A stretch of DNA of 64,000 bases from Verrucomicrobiota bacterium. Its GTDB lineage: Bacteria > Verrucomicrobiota > Verrucomicrobiia > Opitutales > Opitutaceae. The stretch is taken from positions 1 to 64,000 of the forward strand of contig JAFEGO010000041.1 of assembly GCA_018239845.1 (NCBI GenBank), in the 5' to 3' direction. Every line of letters starts with the position of its first letter. The first letter of the stretch is position 1. The position numbers and the translations under genes were made by a program. This document shows, piece by piece, positions 41,981 through 50,819 of this stretch. A model generated the notes under the pieces. That model saw nothing but the letters and a program-made list of their open reading frames with translations. It searched no databases and was not told where the DNA came from.

Positions 41981-42424
41981 TCACTCCGCCTTCCGCGCAT
42001 CCCGGCCGAGCTGGTCCTTCAGACGGTCGAGAATGCCGTTGATGAAGCGCTTCGCGTCGGCGTTGGAAAATTCCTTCGACAGGTCGATCGCCTCGTTGAT
42101 CGAGACGACCGGCGGGATGTCCTTGCGGTAGATCATCTCGAACATCGCCACGCGCATGATCGCGAGGTCGATCTTCGCGATGCGGTCGAATTCCCAGTTG
42201 TGCGCCAGGCCCTTGATCCGCGCATCGATGTCCTCGATGTGCTCGATCACGCCGTGGATCAGCTCCTCGCCAAACGCATAGTGGTCGCGCGGCTGGCTCT
42301 GGTTTTCGAAAAACACCCGCAGGTCCTCCGCGAGGTTTTTCGGGGAATTGATGCTCCACGCGAAAAGGAACTGCAGGGCGGCCACACGGCCGTCGCGGCG
42401 CTGCGCAAATTGGGTTTTGCTCAT
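41981..42424 (-). CDS. nusB: Transcription antitermination factor NusB
   Basis: 147 residues. RRDGRVAALQFLFAW at the N-terminus and ARIKGLAHNWEFDRIAKIDLAIMRVAMFEMIYRKDIPPVVSINEAIDLSKEFS, then RFINGILDRL, are the standard NusB blocks. It binds boxA RNA with S10 in rRNA antitermination. The start overlaps the stop of ribH by four bases (ATGA), giving the common ribH-nusB coupling. Confidence 0.95.
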   Translation of the reverse strand: MSKTQFAQRRDGRVAALQFLFAWSINSPKNLAEDLRVFFENQSQPRDHYAFGEELIHGVIEHIEDIDARIKGLAHNWEFDRIAKIDLAIMRVAMFEMIYRKDIPPVVSINEAIDLSKEFSNADAKRFINGILDRLKDQLGRDARKAE

Positions 42425-42894
42425 CGGGAAAGCTCCTTCTTCAGCGCCGCCATCTCCAGCGCGGCGGCGGCGAACTCCGCGCCGCGGTCGATCTTACCGC
42501 GGCAGCGCGCCTCGGCCTGGGCGAGGGTGTTGGTCACGATCACGCCGTTGATCACCGGGATGCGCGCATCGAGCGACACGCGCTGCAGCGCGTGCGAGAC
42601 GCTCGCGCCGACCATCTCGTGGTGCGAGGTGTCGCCGCCGATCAGCACGCCGAGGCCGATCACGGCGTCGGGCTCCTGCTGCCGCGCGAGGGCCTGCGCC
42701 GCCCACGGCACCTCGTGCGAACCGGGCACGCGGACGATCATGATGCGCTTCTCCTTCACGCCGGCGGCCCGCAGGCCCGCCACGGTCCGCGCCAGCAGCG
42801 CATCCGTCAGCTCGGTATTGAAGCGCGCGGCCACGATCCCGAAGGAAAGGCGGGTGCCATCGATGGCGGCGGGCTTGGGTGCGGAGAGACTCAT
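42421..42894 (-). CDS. ribH: 6,7-dimethyl-8-ribityllumazine synthase
   Basis: 157 residues. FGIVAARFNTELTDALLARTV, VPGSHEVPWAAQALAR, DAVIGLGVLIGGDTSHHEMV and PVINGVIVTNTLAQAEAR follow the lumazine synthase pattern, including the phosphate-binding GGDTSHHE segment with catalytic His. It condenses the pyrimidine and the ribB-derived butanone phosphate in riboflavin synthesis. It follows ribBA by 54 bases and is coupled to nusB. Confidence 0.95.
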   Translation of the reverse strand: MSLSAPKPAAIDGTRLSFGIVAARFNTELTDALLARTVAGLRAAGVKEKRIMIVRVPGSHEVPWAAQALARQQEPDAVIGLGVLIGGDTSHHEMVGASVSHALQRVSLDARIPVINGVIVTNTLAQAEARCRGKIDRGAEFAAAALEMAALKKELSR

Positions 42895-42948
42895 GGGAAG
42901 TGGAACCGGATAACGGAAGGCGGATGCAAACCGTCCGCAACCTCCAAA

Positions 42949-44052
42949 TCAGAGGGGCACCTGCTCGACAATCTCCAGTCCGTAGCCATCGAGCCCCACC
43001 GGGCGGCGCGTGCTGTTCGACAGCAGGCGGATCTTGCGCAGCCCCAGCGCCGTGAGGATCTGCGCCCCGGTGCCGTAGTCGCGCAGGCTCATCGGCGGCG
43101 GCGCCTCGCCCGGCTTGGCCGTGAGGCGGCGGATCAGCTCCGCCCCGCCGTTGGCGTGCTCCATGTAGAGCACCACGCCGCGCCCGGCCTTGGCCACCGC
43201 CTCCAGCGAGGCCGTCAGCGCGTGGTGCGAGCCCGTGCCCGCCATGCGGAAGACGTCGCCCAGGAGATTTTCGCTGTGCACGCGCACGAGCGTCGGCTCC
43301 GGCCCGAGCTGGCCGCGCACCAGCGCGAGGTGGTGCCGGTTGTCCACCTTGCTGCGGAAGACATGCAGCGTGAACTCGCCGTAGTCCGACGGAAACGGCT
43401 GCACGCACACCGGCTCCACAAGGTGATCCCGTTTCGCGCGGTACTCGATCAGCTGCGCGATCGAGATCATCTTCAGCCCGAACTTTTTCTTAAACTCGAT
43501 CAGCTGCGGCAGCCGCTGCACGGAGCCGTCGTCGTTGAGCAGTTCGCAAATCACGCCGCTCGGGTGCTGCCCCGCGAGGATCGCCAGATCGACCGCCGCC
43601 TCGGTATGGCCCGCGCGCTCCAGCACGCCGCCCGGCTTGGCCCGCAGCGGAAACACATGGCCCGGCTGCACGAGCGACTCAGGCCGCGCCGTGGGATCGG
43701 CCAGCAGCTTGATCGTCTGCGCGCGGTCGTAGGCGCTGATGCCGGTGGTGATGCCCTCGGCTGCATCGACGCTCACCGTGAAATCCGTGCGCTGCACCTC
43801 GCGGTTTTGCTGCACCATCGGCCCGAGGCCGAGGCGCCGCAGCTGCGGCTCCACCGTCGGCACGCAGACGATGCCGCTGCCGTAGCGGATCATCATGTTG
43901 ACCGTCTCGGGCGTGACCTTAGACGCCGCCATGATCAGGTCGCCCTCGTTTTCGCGGTCCTCGTCGTCGGTCACGATGACGAGCCGGCCCGCCGCGATGT
44001 CGGCGATGGCCTCCTCGACGCTATCAAAGGGAGCGGGATCTGAAGCGGACAT
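42949..44052 (-). CDS. ribBA: 3,4-dihydroxy-2-butanone 4-phosphate synthase with degenerate GTP cyclohydrolase II domain
   Basis: 367 residues. The RibB domain (about 1-205) is intact: VIVTDDEDRENEGDLIMAAS, GIVCVP, DFTVSVDA, GHVFPLRA, GHTEAAVDLA and VICELLNDDG. The second domain has the RibA fold (VHSENLLGDVFRMAGTGS to MSLRDYGTGAQILTALGL), but the three zinc-binding cysteines of true GTP cyclohydrolase II (HSEC...RCDCG) are replaced, so this half should not cleave GTP. This is the RibBX-type arrangement. The ATG at 44052 is used; a longer frame is not conserved-looking. I see no FMN riboswitch upstream. Confidence 0.9.
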   Translation of the reverse strand: MSASDPAPFDSVEEAIADIAAGRLVIVTDDEDRENEGDLIMAASKVTPETVNMMIRYGSGIVCVPTVEPQLRRLGLGPMVQQNREVQRTDFTVSVDAAEGITTGISAYDRAQTIKLLADPTARPESLVQPGHVFPLRAKPGGVLERAGHTEAAVDLAILAGQHPSGVICELLNDDGSVQRLPQLIEFKKKFGLKMISIAQLIEYRAKRDHLVEPVCVQPFPSDYGEFTLHVFRSKVDNRHHLALVRGQLGPEPTLVRVHSENLLGDVFRMAGTGSHHALTASLEAVAKAGRGVVLYMEHANGGAELIRRLTAKPGEAPPPMSLRDYGTGAQILTALGLRKIRLLSNSTRRPVGLDGYGLEIVEQVPL

Positions 44053-44248
44053 GCCGCGAACGTCTCCCCGCCTCCCCGCCCTGTCAATGCCCCCGCCGCT
44101 CCGCTGCGTAACCGTTTGGATCGGAATGGAGAGCGCTATTGACCACCCGGCTGCGCCCACCCGCCGGAGCCCGCGCCGCAGTTTGGCACTTTTTTGACAA
44201 TAGCTGGGTTGCGCACCCTAACAACGGCCACATTTCTTGCACCAGTAC

Positions 44249-44677
44249 ATGACGATCTTCCTCCGCCATCTCGAACTCTGCCTGACCCTGGCGGGACTGG
44301 GTGTGATTATGCTCTCCGTGCATTTCTTTGGCCCGGTGGCGGATTCGCCGTGGCGCTCCGTGGCCATCGTCGCGACCTTGATCACCGTTGTCCACGGCTT
44401 CATCGCCTGGGCCGTGCGCCGGCATCAGCAGCAGCGCCGCAAGGCCAGACTCCTCGCCGCGCAAAACCTTCTCAACCGTCTCGTGCTGCAGGAGCAGGCC
44501 ATCACGGCCAGCCTCCCCGCCCGCACCGTCGCCGAGACCGCCTCGGCCCGCGCGGCCTGCGCGGAGATCTCCCGCCTCGTCACCGCTCTCTCCGACACCC
44601 TGCACCGCACCGGTGCGGAGTCGCTCGCCAGCGAGCGGGCCAACTACTCCGGCGAGGATAACACTCCTGCGGTTTGA
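44249..44677 (+). CDS. Small membrane protein, unknown function
   Basis: 142 residues with two hydrophobic segments (CLTLAGLGVIMLSVHFF and WRSVAIVATLITVVHGFIAW) and a basic then coiled-coil-like tail (RRHQQQRRKARLLAAQNLLNRLVLQEQ). No family is recognised. The ATG at 44249 is preferred to an upstream TTG. Divergent from ribBA and followed by a half-palindrome of the GTAGCGCCGGC type. Confidence 0.6.
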   Translation: MTIFLRHLELCLTLAGLGVIMLSVHFFGPVADSPWRSVAIVATLITVVHGFIAWAVRRHQQQRRKARLLAAQNLLNRLVLQEQAITASLPARTVAETASARAACAEISRLVTALSDTLHRTGAESLASERANYSGEDNTPAV

Positions 44678-44678
44678 A

Positions 44679-44702
44679 GTAGCGCCGGCCGGATGCCGGC
44701 GC
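44679..44702. repeat. GTAGCGCCGGC-family half element, copy 2
   Basis: GTAGCGCCGGCCGGATGCCGGCGCC starts one base after a stop codon; GCCGGC pairs around GGAT to form a small hairpin. It matches the left half of the element at 35875. Confidence 0.6.
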
Positions 44703-44707
44703 CCTCC

Positions 44708-45142
44708 TCACTCCGCGAAATCGATCACGAAGCTTTCCAACGGCTGGTCGCCGTTCTCCGCATAGAGCGACATGAACAGCTTGAAGCGGTGCGGCGGCTT
44801 CACGAATTTCACCGAGGTGAAGGTGAGCCCGTCACCCGACGGATTCAGCACGGTGCGCTCGTCCGCCGGCTGGTAGCGCACCGGCCAGCGCAGCGTCGCC
44901 CGCGCGGCATCCGGCGTCACCGGCTTTTTCTTGGCGTCGTAAAACGAGAGCACGAAGTGGTTATCGACCAGCTTCAGCCCGAGAAAGCCCGTGGCGCGCG
45001 GGATCGTGAGGCCATCGATCTTGCCTTCCGTCTCCTCGGTTTTCGCTTTCGCCGGCGCTTTGGCCGGGGCCGCGGCGCTCACGACTTGGACCGATCCCAT
45101 CGCCAGCAGGCAAAGCCCGGCGAGCAGCGCGCGTGTTTTCAT
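44708..45142 (-). CDS. Small secreted protein, unknown function
   Basis: 144 residues with a signal peptide (ALLAGLCLLAMGSVQVVSAA), an Ala/Lys-rich lead and a beta-rich domain with GFLGLKLVDNHFVLSFYDAKKKPVTPDAARATLRWP and FKLFMSLYAENGDQPLESFVIDFAE. The segment FYDAKKKPVTP resembles FYDADLKPVAP in the metal-cluster protein at 19168, so the two may share a fold. No function is known. The gene is convergent with the small membrane protein gene to its left. Confidence 0.65.
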   Translation of the reverse strand: MKTRALLAGLCLLAMGSVQVVSAAAPAKAPAKAKTEETEGKIDGLTIPRATGFLGLKLVDNHFVLSFYDAKKKPVTPDAARATLRWPVRYQPADERTVLNPSGDGLTFTSVKFVKPPHRFKLFMSLYAENGDQPLESFVIDFAE

Positions 45143-45196
45143 GCCGGCACCTTAGCACCCCGCGCCACCGCCGCAAGCGGCCAGTGGCGCACAAAA

Positions 45197-45253
45197 GTAG
45201 CGCAGGCGTCCTCGCCTGCCATCGCCCTATTGCAGGCGGGACGCCTGCGCTAC
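45197..45253. repeat. Intergenic palindrome, GTAGCGCAGGCG family, copy 2
   Basis: GTAGCGCAGGCGTCC on the left is mirrored by GGGACGCCTGCGCTAC on the right; the 24-base left core is the same as at 6124. The complete element spans 57 bases, so copy 1 is about half as long. It lies just after the stop of the GH78-like gene, on its downstream side. Confidence 0.8.
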
Positions 45254-45265
45254 CTCAACCCGGCC

Positions 45266-47500
45266 TCAAAAATACGGCTGACCGCCGCCCGCCCCGCTCG
45301 GCCGTTTGGCGCGGCTCCGCGCTTTGCTCGGGATCGGTTTCGTCCGGCCTTTCTTCGCCCCTTTTTTGGCCGACTTCGCCGCCAGCTGGTCGATCATCAG
45401 CGCGATGTAGGAGGTGAAGCCGTGGTTGCAGCTCACATCCTTGTTGAAGAGCTCCCACAGGGTGCCCGTGGCCTTCGCCATCGGCAGGTAGTTGCTCAGC
45501 ACCTCGCGCCGCGCCACCGCCAGCTCGCCGTTGGCCAGCAGGAGTTCGAAGCGCATGATCTTGCCCACGAAAACATTTGCCGGATACAGCGCGCCGTAAT
45601 CGGCGTGCACCAGGCGCCGCCAGAGCGCACTCTCCTTCTGCGGCGTGGCCTGGCCGAAGATAAACGCGTAGTACTGGCAGACCTCGCTCGCGTGATCCGT
45701 CACGGTGAGTTTGCCGGTCGCCTTGTCGCGCACGGCATTGTCCACGAAGCGCCCGTCGCGCCACGCCAGCGAGCGGATCGTCTCGTCGATCCAGTCGGCC
45801 TGCGTTGCGAGGGCCTTCTCGCCGAGGAGGCGGGCGGCCGAGCGGAGCGTCGCGGCGTAGAGCATGTTCGACGGGAAGTTCACGTCCTGCACGAACTCGT
45901 TGGCCTTCGACCACTCGACGAAAACCCAGCTCTCCAGTTTTTCGAGGAGGCCGAGCTCGTTTTCGAATTTCTTGAAATACGCCAGCAGACCGCGCACGCG
46001 GCGCTCGATCAGCGGATTCCACTCCTTGGGCAGACCGCGGTCGCGCTTCGCCTCGTCGAGCTGGATGATGAAGAACATCGCCCAGTTGGGGATGAACTGC
46101 TTGTTCAGCGCCTCCGCCGGGTAGCACATCGGCACCATGCCCTCGGGCAGGTCGGAGAAGGTGGCGGGGCGCAGGTAGTTTTCCAGGAAGGCGCGCTCGA
46201 TCGCGTTGTCGCCGGTGAGATGCCATTCGGCGCGCGCCGTGTACATGCTGTCGCAGAGCCAGCCGGCGCGCTCGCGCGCGGGGCAGTCCATGAAGATATC
46301 CAGCGCATTCTGGCGGAAACTCGACAGCGCCGCGCGCCGCACCAGCGCCGCACCGCCCGTCACGCCCGCCGGCGGCCCCTTCAACGGCTCGCCGTTGATG
46401 TAGTAGCGCATGCGGATGTTGGATACTTCGGCCGCGCCCGTCCACACCAGCACCTGCAGGTAGCGGAAGGTGTACGGCTCGAACGCCTCGAAATCTATGT
46501 CCGTACCCGCCTCCAGGTTCAGCCAGATCGCGTTCATGCAGCCCGAGCGGTTGAACTTCACCTGCTCGTCCACGAGGATCTCGTCAAAAATGACCAGCAG
46601 GCGCGTCGCCTTGACCGCCTTCACGCGCAGCGCCGGGAAGCCTGTGTTGTCCGTGCCGAAGTCCGTGCGCAGCCACTCGCGCGGCTTGATCGCCACGCTC
46701 GTGCCCGCCGGCATCTTGCCCTCGCTCTTGGTCTGGAAGCGCGTCGCCGCCAGCGTGTGGAAAAGCGGCCATGCCACCTTGTCCAGCGGATAGCCCAGCG
46801 AACTCTTCGGGATGTCGAAGAGGTACTGCCACTTCGGCGCCTCCTTGACGAGTTTCCCCGAGAAGGTCGACGTGCCCTGCGCGATCTTCGGCAGCGGGCG
46901 CAGCTCGGTGAGATCGGGATAGCCCACGCCGCGGGCAAGCCACGCGCGCTTGTGCTTCACGCGCTCGAGCTTCACGGGCTTGGCCGGTTGATAACCCGGT
47001 ACGCGCCAGGTCAGACCCGCGACGCCAATCTCATAGCCCTCCAGGAAAGCGCGCTGGTAGCTGTAGCGCTCGACGTTCTGCACGCGCTCGCGCCGATGCT
47101 CGGCCGTGAAGCCGCCGCCCTTCACCTGCGTGCTCGCGGCGATCTTCTTCCCGATCACGACCTCCGCACAGAGAAACGCCGGCTCATGCGTCGAACAAAA
47201 CGTCGGCACGCCGTAGCCCATCACCTCGATGATGAGCTCGCACCGCCCCGCCGCATCAGCCGCGATCGGCCACTCGTCCAAGCGCGCATGACCGTGCGCC
47301 GTGCGGGCCGGCCCGCGACCGCTCACCACACCATTGACCCACACGCGGTAAGCCTGCGCCGCGGCGAGCCGCAACGTGGCCTTGGCACGGGGCGCGAGAT
47401 CCAGCTGAGCATGGAAGCTCACCCAGATGTTCATTTGGCCGGACAGCGCCTGGGGCCAGACGGGCACCGCGCTCTGGAAGGGGTTGAAAGCAGGGGTCAT
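45266..47500 (-). CDS. Alpha-L-rhamnosidase-like (GH78-type) protein
   Basis: 744 residues, no signal peptide. N-terminal beta-sandwich part resembles the carbohydrate-binding domain of rhamnosidases (AYRVWVNGVVSGRGPARTAHG). A (alpha/alpha)6-barrel region follows with DCPARERAGWLCDSMYTARAEWHLTGDN, which matches the acidic substrate-contact block of the family, and WALLxxxMPM-like segments such as GMVPMCYPAEALNKQFIPNWAMFFIIQLDEA. The C-terminal part ends in a Lys/Arg-rich tail. It may hydrolyse terminal rhamnose or a related sugar in the cytoplasm. Family assignment is by pattern only, so related six-hairpin glycosidases remain possible. Confidence 0.7.
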   Translation of the reverse strand: MTPAFNPFQSAVPVWPQALSGQMNIWVSFHAQLDLAPRAKATLRLAAAQAYRVWVNGVVSGRGPARTAHGHARLDEWPIAADAAGRCELIIEVMGYGVPTFCSTHEPAFLCAEVVIGKKIAASTQVKGGGFTAEHRRERVQNVERYSYQRAFLEGYEIGVAGLTWRVPGYQPAKPVKLERVKHKRAWLARGVGYPDLTELRPLPKIAQGTSTFSGKLVKEAPKWQYLFDIPKSSLGYPLDKVAWPLFHTLAATRFQTKSEGKMPAGTSVAIKPREWLRTDFGTDNTGFPALRVKAVKATRLLVIFDEILVDEQVKFNRSGCMNAIWLNLEAGTDIDFEAFEPYTFRYLQVLVWTGAAEVSNIRMRYYINGEPLKGPPAGVTGGAALVRRAALSSFRQNALDIFMDCPARERAGWLCDSMYTARAEWHLTGDNAIERAFLENYLRPATFSDLPEGMVPMCYPAEALNKQFIPNWAMFFIIQLDEAKRDRGLPKEWNPLIERRVRGLLAYFKKFENELGLLEKLESWVFVEWSKANEFVQDVNFPSNMLYAATLRSAARLLGEKALATQADWIDETIRSLAWRDGRFVDNAVRDKATGKLTVTDHASEVCQYYAFIFGQATPQKESALWRRLVHADYGALYPANVFVGKIMRFELLLANGELAVARREVLSNYLPMAKATGTLWELFNKDVSCNHGFTSYIALMIDQLAAKSAKKGAKKGRTKPIPSKARSRAKRPSGAGGGQPYF

Positions 47501-47573
47501 CCCCTCCCTCCAAACCGCTCTACCCGCCCAGCGCGAGCTTTCCCTTCGTCACACAGCTGAACAATCCACCGCC

Positions 47574-48512
47574 TCAGCCCCGCCCATGCGGCGCCAACAG
47601 GTCCATGATCGGCCCGAGCGGCACGATCTGCGTCGGGTTGATCTCCGTGTGCGTGATGTAGTAGTGCGCCTTGATGTGCGTAAAATTCACCGTGTCCGCG
47701 ATGCCGGGCCGCTGATACAAATCCTGCAAATAACCCTGCAGATTCGGGTAATCGACGATGCGGCGCAGGTTGCACTTGAAGTGCCCGTGATACACCGCGT
47801 CGAACCGCACCAGCGTGCAAAATAGCCGCCAGTCCGTCTCCACCGGCTCGGCCCCGAAGAGATAACGGCTCTGCTGGAGCCGGGCCTCCAGCGTATCGAG
47901 CGTAGCGAAAAGCGTGCGCACCGCGCGCTCGTAGGCCTTTTGCTTCGTCGCAAAGCCCGCGAGGTACACGCCGTTGTTCACCCGCTCGTAGATGGTCTTG
48001 CTCAGCGCCGCCTGCTCATCCGCGATGCCCGCGGGAAACAAATCCGGCGTGCCGTCGCCCGGCTGGCCAAACTCGTCATTAAACATCCGGCTGATGTCGT
48101 CCTCCGAGTTGTTGACGATCCGCTTCGTCTGCTTGTCCCAAAGCACCGGCACCGTCCAGCGTCCGCGGAACTTCGGGTCGCTCGCCCGGTACGCCTCGCT
48201 CAAAAACTGAAACCCATTGATCGGGTCCTTGGAAAAACCCTCGCCCTCACGAAACGCCCACCCGCGCTCATCGCGCACGGGATCGACCACCGTGAAGCCC
48301 ACCTGCGCCTCCAGTCCTTTCACCCGCCGCACGATCAACGTCCGATGCGCCCAAGGACACGCCAGCGAGATATACAAATGATACCGCCCCGCCTCCGGCG
48401 CATAAGGCGTCGAGCCATCCCGCCGCACCCACTGCCGAAACGCATCCTCCTGCCGCTCAAACTCACCGTCGTCGTTATTCTCGTCAGGAAATTGTCCGAG
48501 GGCGCTGCTCAT
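47574..48512 (-). CDS. Glutathionyl-hydroquinone reductase (GST superfamily, YqjG/EcfG-like)
   Basis: 312 residues. YHLYISLACPWAHRTLIVRRVKGLE holds the diagnostic CPWAH catalytic cysteine motif, followed by VDPVRDERGWAF, WTVPVLWDKQTKRIVNNSEDDISRM and a helical C-terminal domain (YERVNNGVYLAGFATKQKAYE to HYYITHTEINPTQIVPLGP). It reduces glutathionyl-hydroquinones, a step in detoxification of quinones. The ATG at 48512 is used; the two-codon longer frame starts with TTG. Neighbours are unrelated. Confidence 0.92.
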   Translation of the reverse strand: MSSALGQFPDENNDDGEFERQEDAFRQWVRRDGSTPYAPEAGRYHLYISLACPWAHRTLIVRRVKGLEAQVGFTVVDPVRDERGWAFREGEGFSKDPINGFQFLSEAYRASDPKFRGRWTVPVLWDKQTKRIVNNSEDDISRMFNDEFGQPGDGTPDLFPAGIADEQAALSKTIYERVNNGVYLAGFATKQKAYERAVRTLFATLDTLEARLQQSRYLFGAEPVETDWRLFCTLVRFDAVYHGHFKCNLRRIVDYPNLQGYLQDLYQRPGIADTVNFTHIKAHYYITHTEINPTQIVPLGPIMDLLAPHGRG

Positions 48513-48591
48513 ATTCAAATACTGAGGTCATCGTACGCGATTGGCAAATCGCCATCTTGCCTATTGAGCAAGCTGACGCATTAAAGTCGAA

Positions 48592-49101
48592 GTGGTTCAC
48601 GACATATCAGTAGATTGGGTTGCGGTAGCGGATATGCTCGGAGTGTTTTTTGTGCTTACGGTCTTTGCTTACCCTTCAATCTTTGTGCACGAACTTGGTC
48701 ACGTGCTTGCTGCAAAGCTTGTCGGCTTACGGCCTACTCATTTGATTGTCGGCGAGAGTGAGGTGCTTTTTCAACGAACTGTTCGCGGCGTGAAATTAAT
48801 CGTGTGTTTGGTCCCATTTCACGGGCTGGCCATCGTAGAAAGAGAAAAGATGAGCCGATTCCAAATCGTAATTTTTGCCGCAGCAGGCCCTGCCGCCAAT
48901 GCAGGTCTTGCTGCTCTGATCGTGATCATTTGGCCCTATTTTAATCACCACTTCACATTAGGCGCTATATTTATGCACCAGCTGGCCATCGCGTTCTTAA
49001 ACCTTGTGCCGCAAGACTGGGAGTTTGAAGGACGTCGCTTCCCTAGTGATGGGAAACAAATTCTCTCTTGTTTCCACAGAAACAAGCCAGACGAGCCTTA
49101 G
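48592..49101 (+). CDS. M50-type site-2 metalloprotease-like membrane protein, low GC
   Basis: 169 residues, membrane protein. VFAYPSIFVHELGHVLAAKLVGLRP carries the zinc motif HELGH, and LNLVPQDWEFEGRRFPSDGKQIL supplies a second-metal motif of the DG type; AAGPAANAGLAALIVI is the conserved turn of the family. It is small, with the catalytic membrane core only and no PDZ domain. Its base composition is much lower in G+C than any neighbour, suggesting recent acquisition. The start is a GTG; an ATG at 48634 is possible but would shorten the first helix region. Confidence 0.75.
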   Translation: MVHDISVDWVAVADMLGVFFVLTVFAYPSIFVHELGHVLAAKLVGLRPTHLIVGESEVLFQRTVRGVKLIVCLVPFHGLAIVEREKMSRFQIVIFAAAGPAANAGLAALIVIIWPYFNHHFTLGAIFMHQLAIAFLNLVPQDWEFEGRRFPSDGKQILSCFHRNKPDEP

Positions 49102-49122
49102 TCCTCTTCCTTTCAGGGAATC

Positions 49123-50520
49123 TTACTCCAACCCATTCCGCGCCATGACGGCGGCGTACCAGGCGGCGGAGGCTTTGGGGGTGCGTTGACCGGTGGTGAA
49201 GTCCACATGGTGGAGGCCGAAGCGTTTGCTGTAGCCGAGGGCCCACTCGAAGTTGTCCATCAGGGTCCACACGATGTAACCGCGGAGGTCCACCTTGTCC
49301 TCGTGGATCGCGGCGTGGCAGGCCTCGAGGTAGCGGCGGATGTAGTCGATGCGGCGCTCGTCGCACACGGCCACCGTCACGTCGTCCTCGCCGGGGAGGG
49401 CCATGCCGTTTTCCGTGATGTAGATCGGCGGGTGGCCGTAGCGGCGGTCGATCCAGTTGAGCATCTTGCGGCAGAAGTCCGGCACGATGTTCCAGTTCAT
49501 GTCGGTCTTCTCCCACGTGGGGTCGTCGGAGAGCTCGACGCGCTGGTCGGCGGCCATGCCGCCGTTGCCGGTCGGGGCGGTCACGGTCATGTCGCGGTTC
49601 GCCGGCGGCTCGGAGGCGAGCATGCCGCCGTAGAAATTGAGGCCGAAGAAATCGCTCGAGCCTTTGATCAGCGCGCGGTCCTCGGCGCTGAACTTCGGCA
49701 GGCGGTCGCCCACCGCATCGCGCATGCACTTGGGGTAATCGCCGAAGTAGATCGGGTCGGCAAACCAGCCGAGAAAGAACTCGAGGCCACGCTCGGCCGC
49801 CGCGCGGTCGGCGGCGCTGTCGGTCTTGGGCTCGCGCCAGTCGCAGTTGTTGGTGATGCCGATCTGGCCGCGCTGCGCCGCCTGGAACTTCTTGCGGTAC
49901 ACATCCACGATCTTGCCGTGGGAGCGCAGAAGGTTGTGCGCGGCGATGTAGGGCTCGGTCTGGCTGATGCGGCCGGGCGCGAAGTAGCCGATGCCATGGC
50001 CGAGGACGGCGCTGCACCAGGCCTCGTTGAAAGTGATCCAGTTTTTCACGCGGTCGCCGAAGCGCTCGAAGCACACCTCGGCGTAGCACGCGAAGTGGTC
50101 GGCGATCTCGGGATTGAGCAAGCCGTCGAGTTCCATCTGCAGCGCGAGCGGGAGGTCCCAGTGGTAAAGCGTGACCCACGGGGTGATGTTGGCGGCGACG
50201 AGCGCGTCGATCAGGCGATTGTAAAACGCGATGCCGGCCTCGTTCACCGCGCCGCGGCCGAGCGGCATGATGCGGCTCCACGCGATGGAGAAGCGGTAGG
50301 CTTTCAGACCCATGGCCTTCATGAGGGCAACGTCCTCCTCCATGCGGTGATAGTGGTCGCAGCTGACGTCGCCGGTCTGGTTCTGGTTCGTCTTGCCCGG
50401 GGTGTGGGCGAAGGCGTCCCAGATGCTCGGGCCGCGGCCGTCGGCCATCCAGGCGCCTTCGATTTGGGCGGCCGCCGTGGCGGCGCCCCAGACGAAGTTC
50501 TTGGGGAAGGGGTATTTCAT
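49123..50520 (-). CDS. Beta-glucosidase, glycoside hydrolase family 1
   Basis: 465 residues without a signal peptide. The family 1 pattern is complete: FPKNFVWGAATAAAQIEGAW near the start, RFSIAWSRIMP, the acid/base Glu in ITFNEAWC, and the nucleophile Glu in YITENGMALPG, then NFEWALGYSKRFGLHHVDF. It releases terminal beta-linked glucose or galactose from small glycosides in the cytoplasm. It is monocistronic, with a repeat upstream and a convergent small protease gene below. Confidence 0.93.
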   Translation of the reverse strand: MKYPFPKNFVWGAATAAAQIEGAWMADGRGPSIWDAFAHTPGKTNQNQTGDVSCDHYHRMEEDVALMKAMGLKAYRFSIAWSRIMPLGRGAVNEAGIAFYNRLIDALVAANITPWVTLYHWDLPLALQMELDGLLNPEIADHFACYAEVCFERFGDRVKNWITFNEAWCSAVLGHGIGYFAPGRISQTEPYIAAHNLLRSHGKIVDVYRKKFQAAQRGQIGITNNCDWREPKTDSAADRAAAERGLEFFLGWFADPIYFGDYPKCMRDAVGDRLPKFSAEDRALIKGSSDFFGLNFYGGMLASEPPANRDMTVTAPTGNGGMAADQRVELSDDPTWEKTDMNWNIVPDFCRKMLNWIDRRYGHPPIYITENGMALPGEDDVTVAVCDERRIDYIRRYLEACHAAIHEDKVDLRGYIVWTLMDNFEWALGYSKRFGLHHVDFTTGQRTPKASAAWYAAVMARNGLE

Positions 50521-50583
50521 CGGGATCGTTGTTGGGTGAGCGGACCGCGGTCCGCAATGCTACGCTGCGTCAGACGGATCGGA

Positions 50584-50654
50584 TTTTACACCAAGAGCGC
50601 AAAGATCGCGAAGGATTCAGTTTTCTTCGCTACCTTGGTGTGCTTCGTGTAAAA
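50584..50654. repeat. Intergenic palindrome, TTTTACACCAAGA family, copy 2
   Basis: TTTTACACCAAGAGCGCAAAG on the left (50584-50604) and CTTCGCTACCTTGGTG ... TGTAAAA on the right (to 50654) form an imperfect palindrome. The left word differs by one base from that at 2056. It sits against the stop codon of the zinc-ribbon gene and upstream of the beta-glucosidase. Confidence 0.7.
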
Positions 50655-50819
50655 TCACTTCGTCGCGAGGTGCCAGAAACCGCACAGCTCGCACCGGTAC
50701 GCGGTGCGCTGGCGCTCGACGCCGACGAGCATCGCGGCCTCGAGGGCGTCGCCCTGCGAGCGGTAGCGGCGCTTGCGCTCGCAGCGGTGGCGGCGTTCGT
50801 CGCGCGTGGGCTTTTTCAC
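50655..50819 (-). CDS. 54-residue zinc-ribbon-like protein
   Basis: A very short gene. Its GTG start overlaps the stop of the methyltransferase gene by four bases (GTGA). The protein is basic (HRCERKRRYRSQ) and ends with YRCELCGFWHL, a CxxC knuckle; with an earlier RC it could bind zinc or nucleic acid. It is easily missed because of its length and GTG start. Function unknown, but the tight coupling with the methyltransferase argues that it is real. Confidence 0.65.
   Translation of the reverse strand: MKKPTRDERRHRCERKRRYRSQGDALEAAMLVGVERQRTAYRCELCGFWHLATK

Noticed and set aside
44053..44248. FMN riboswitch upstream of ribBA
   Set aside because: I looked for RFN-element words such as AGGGGC and CCCACCGG in order on the minus strand and did not find a convincing set.
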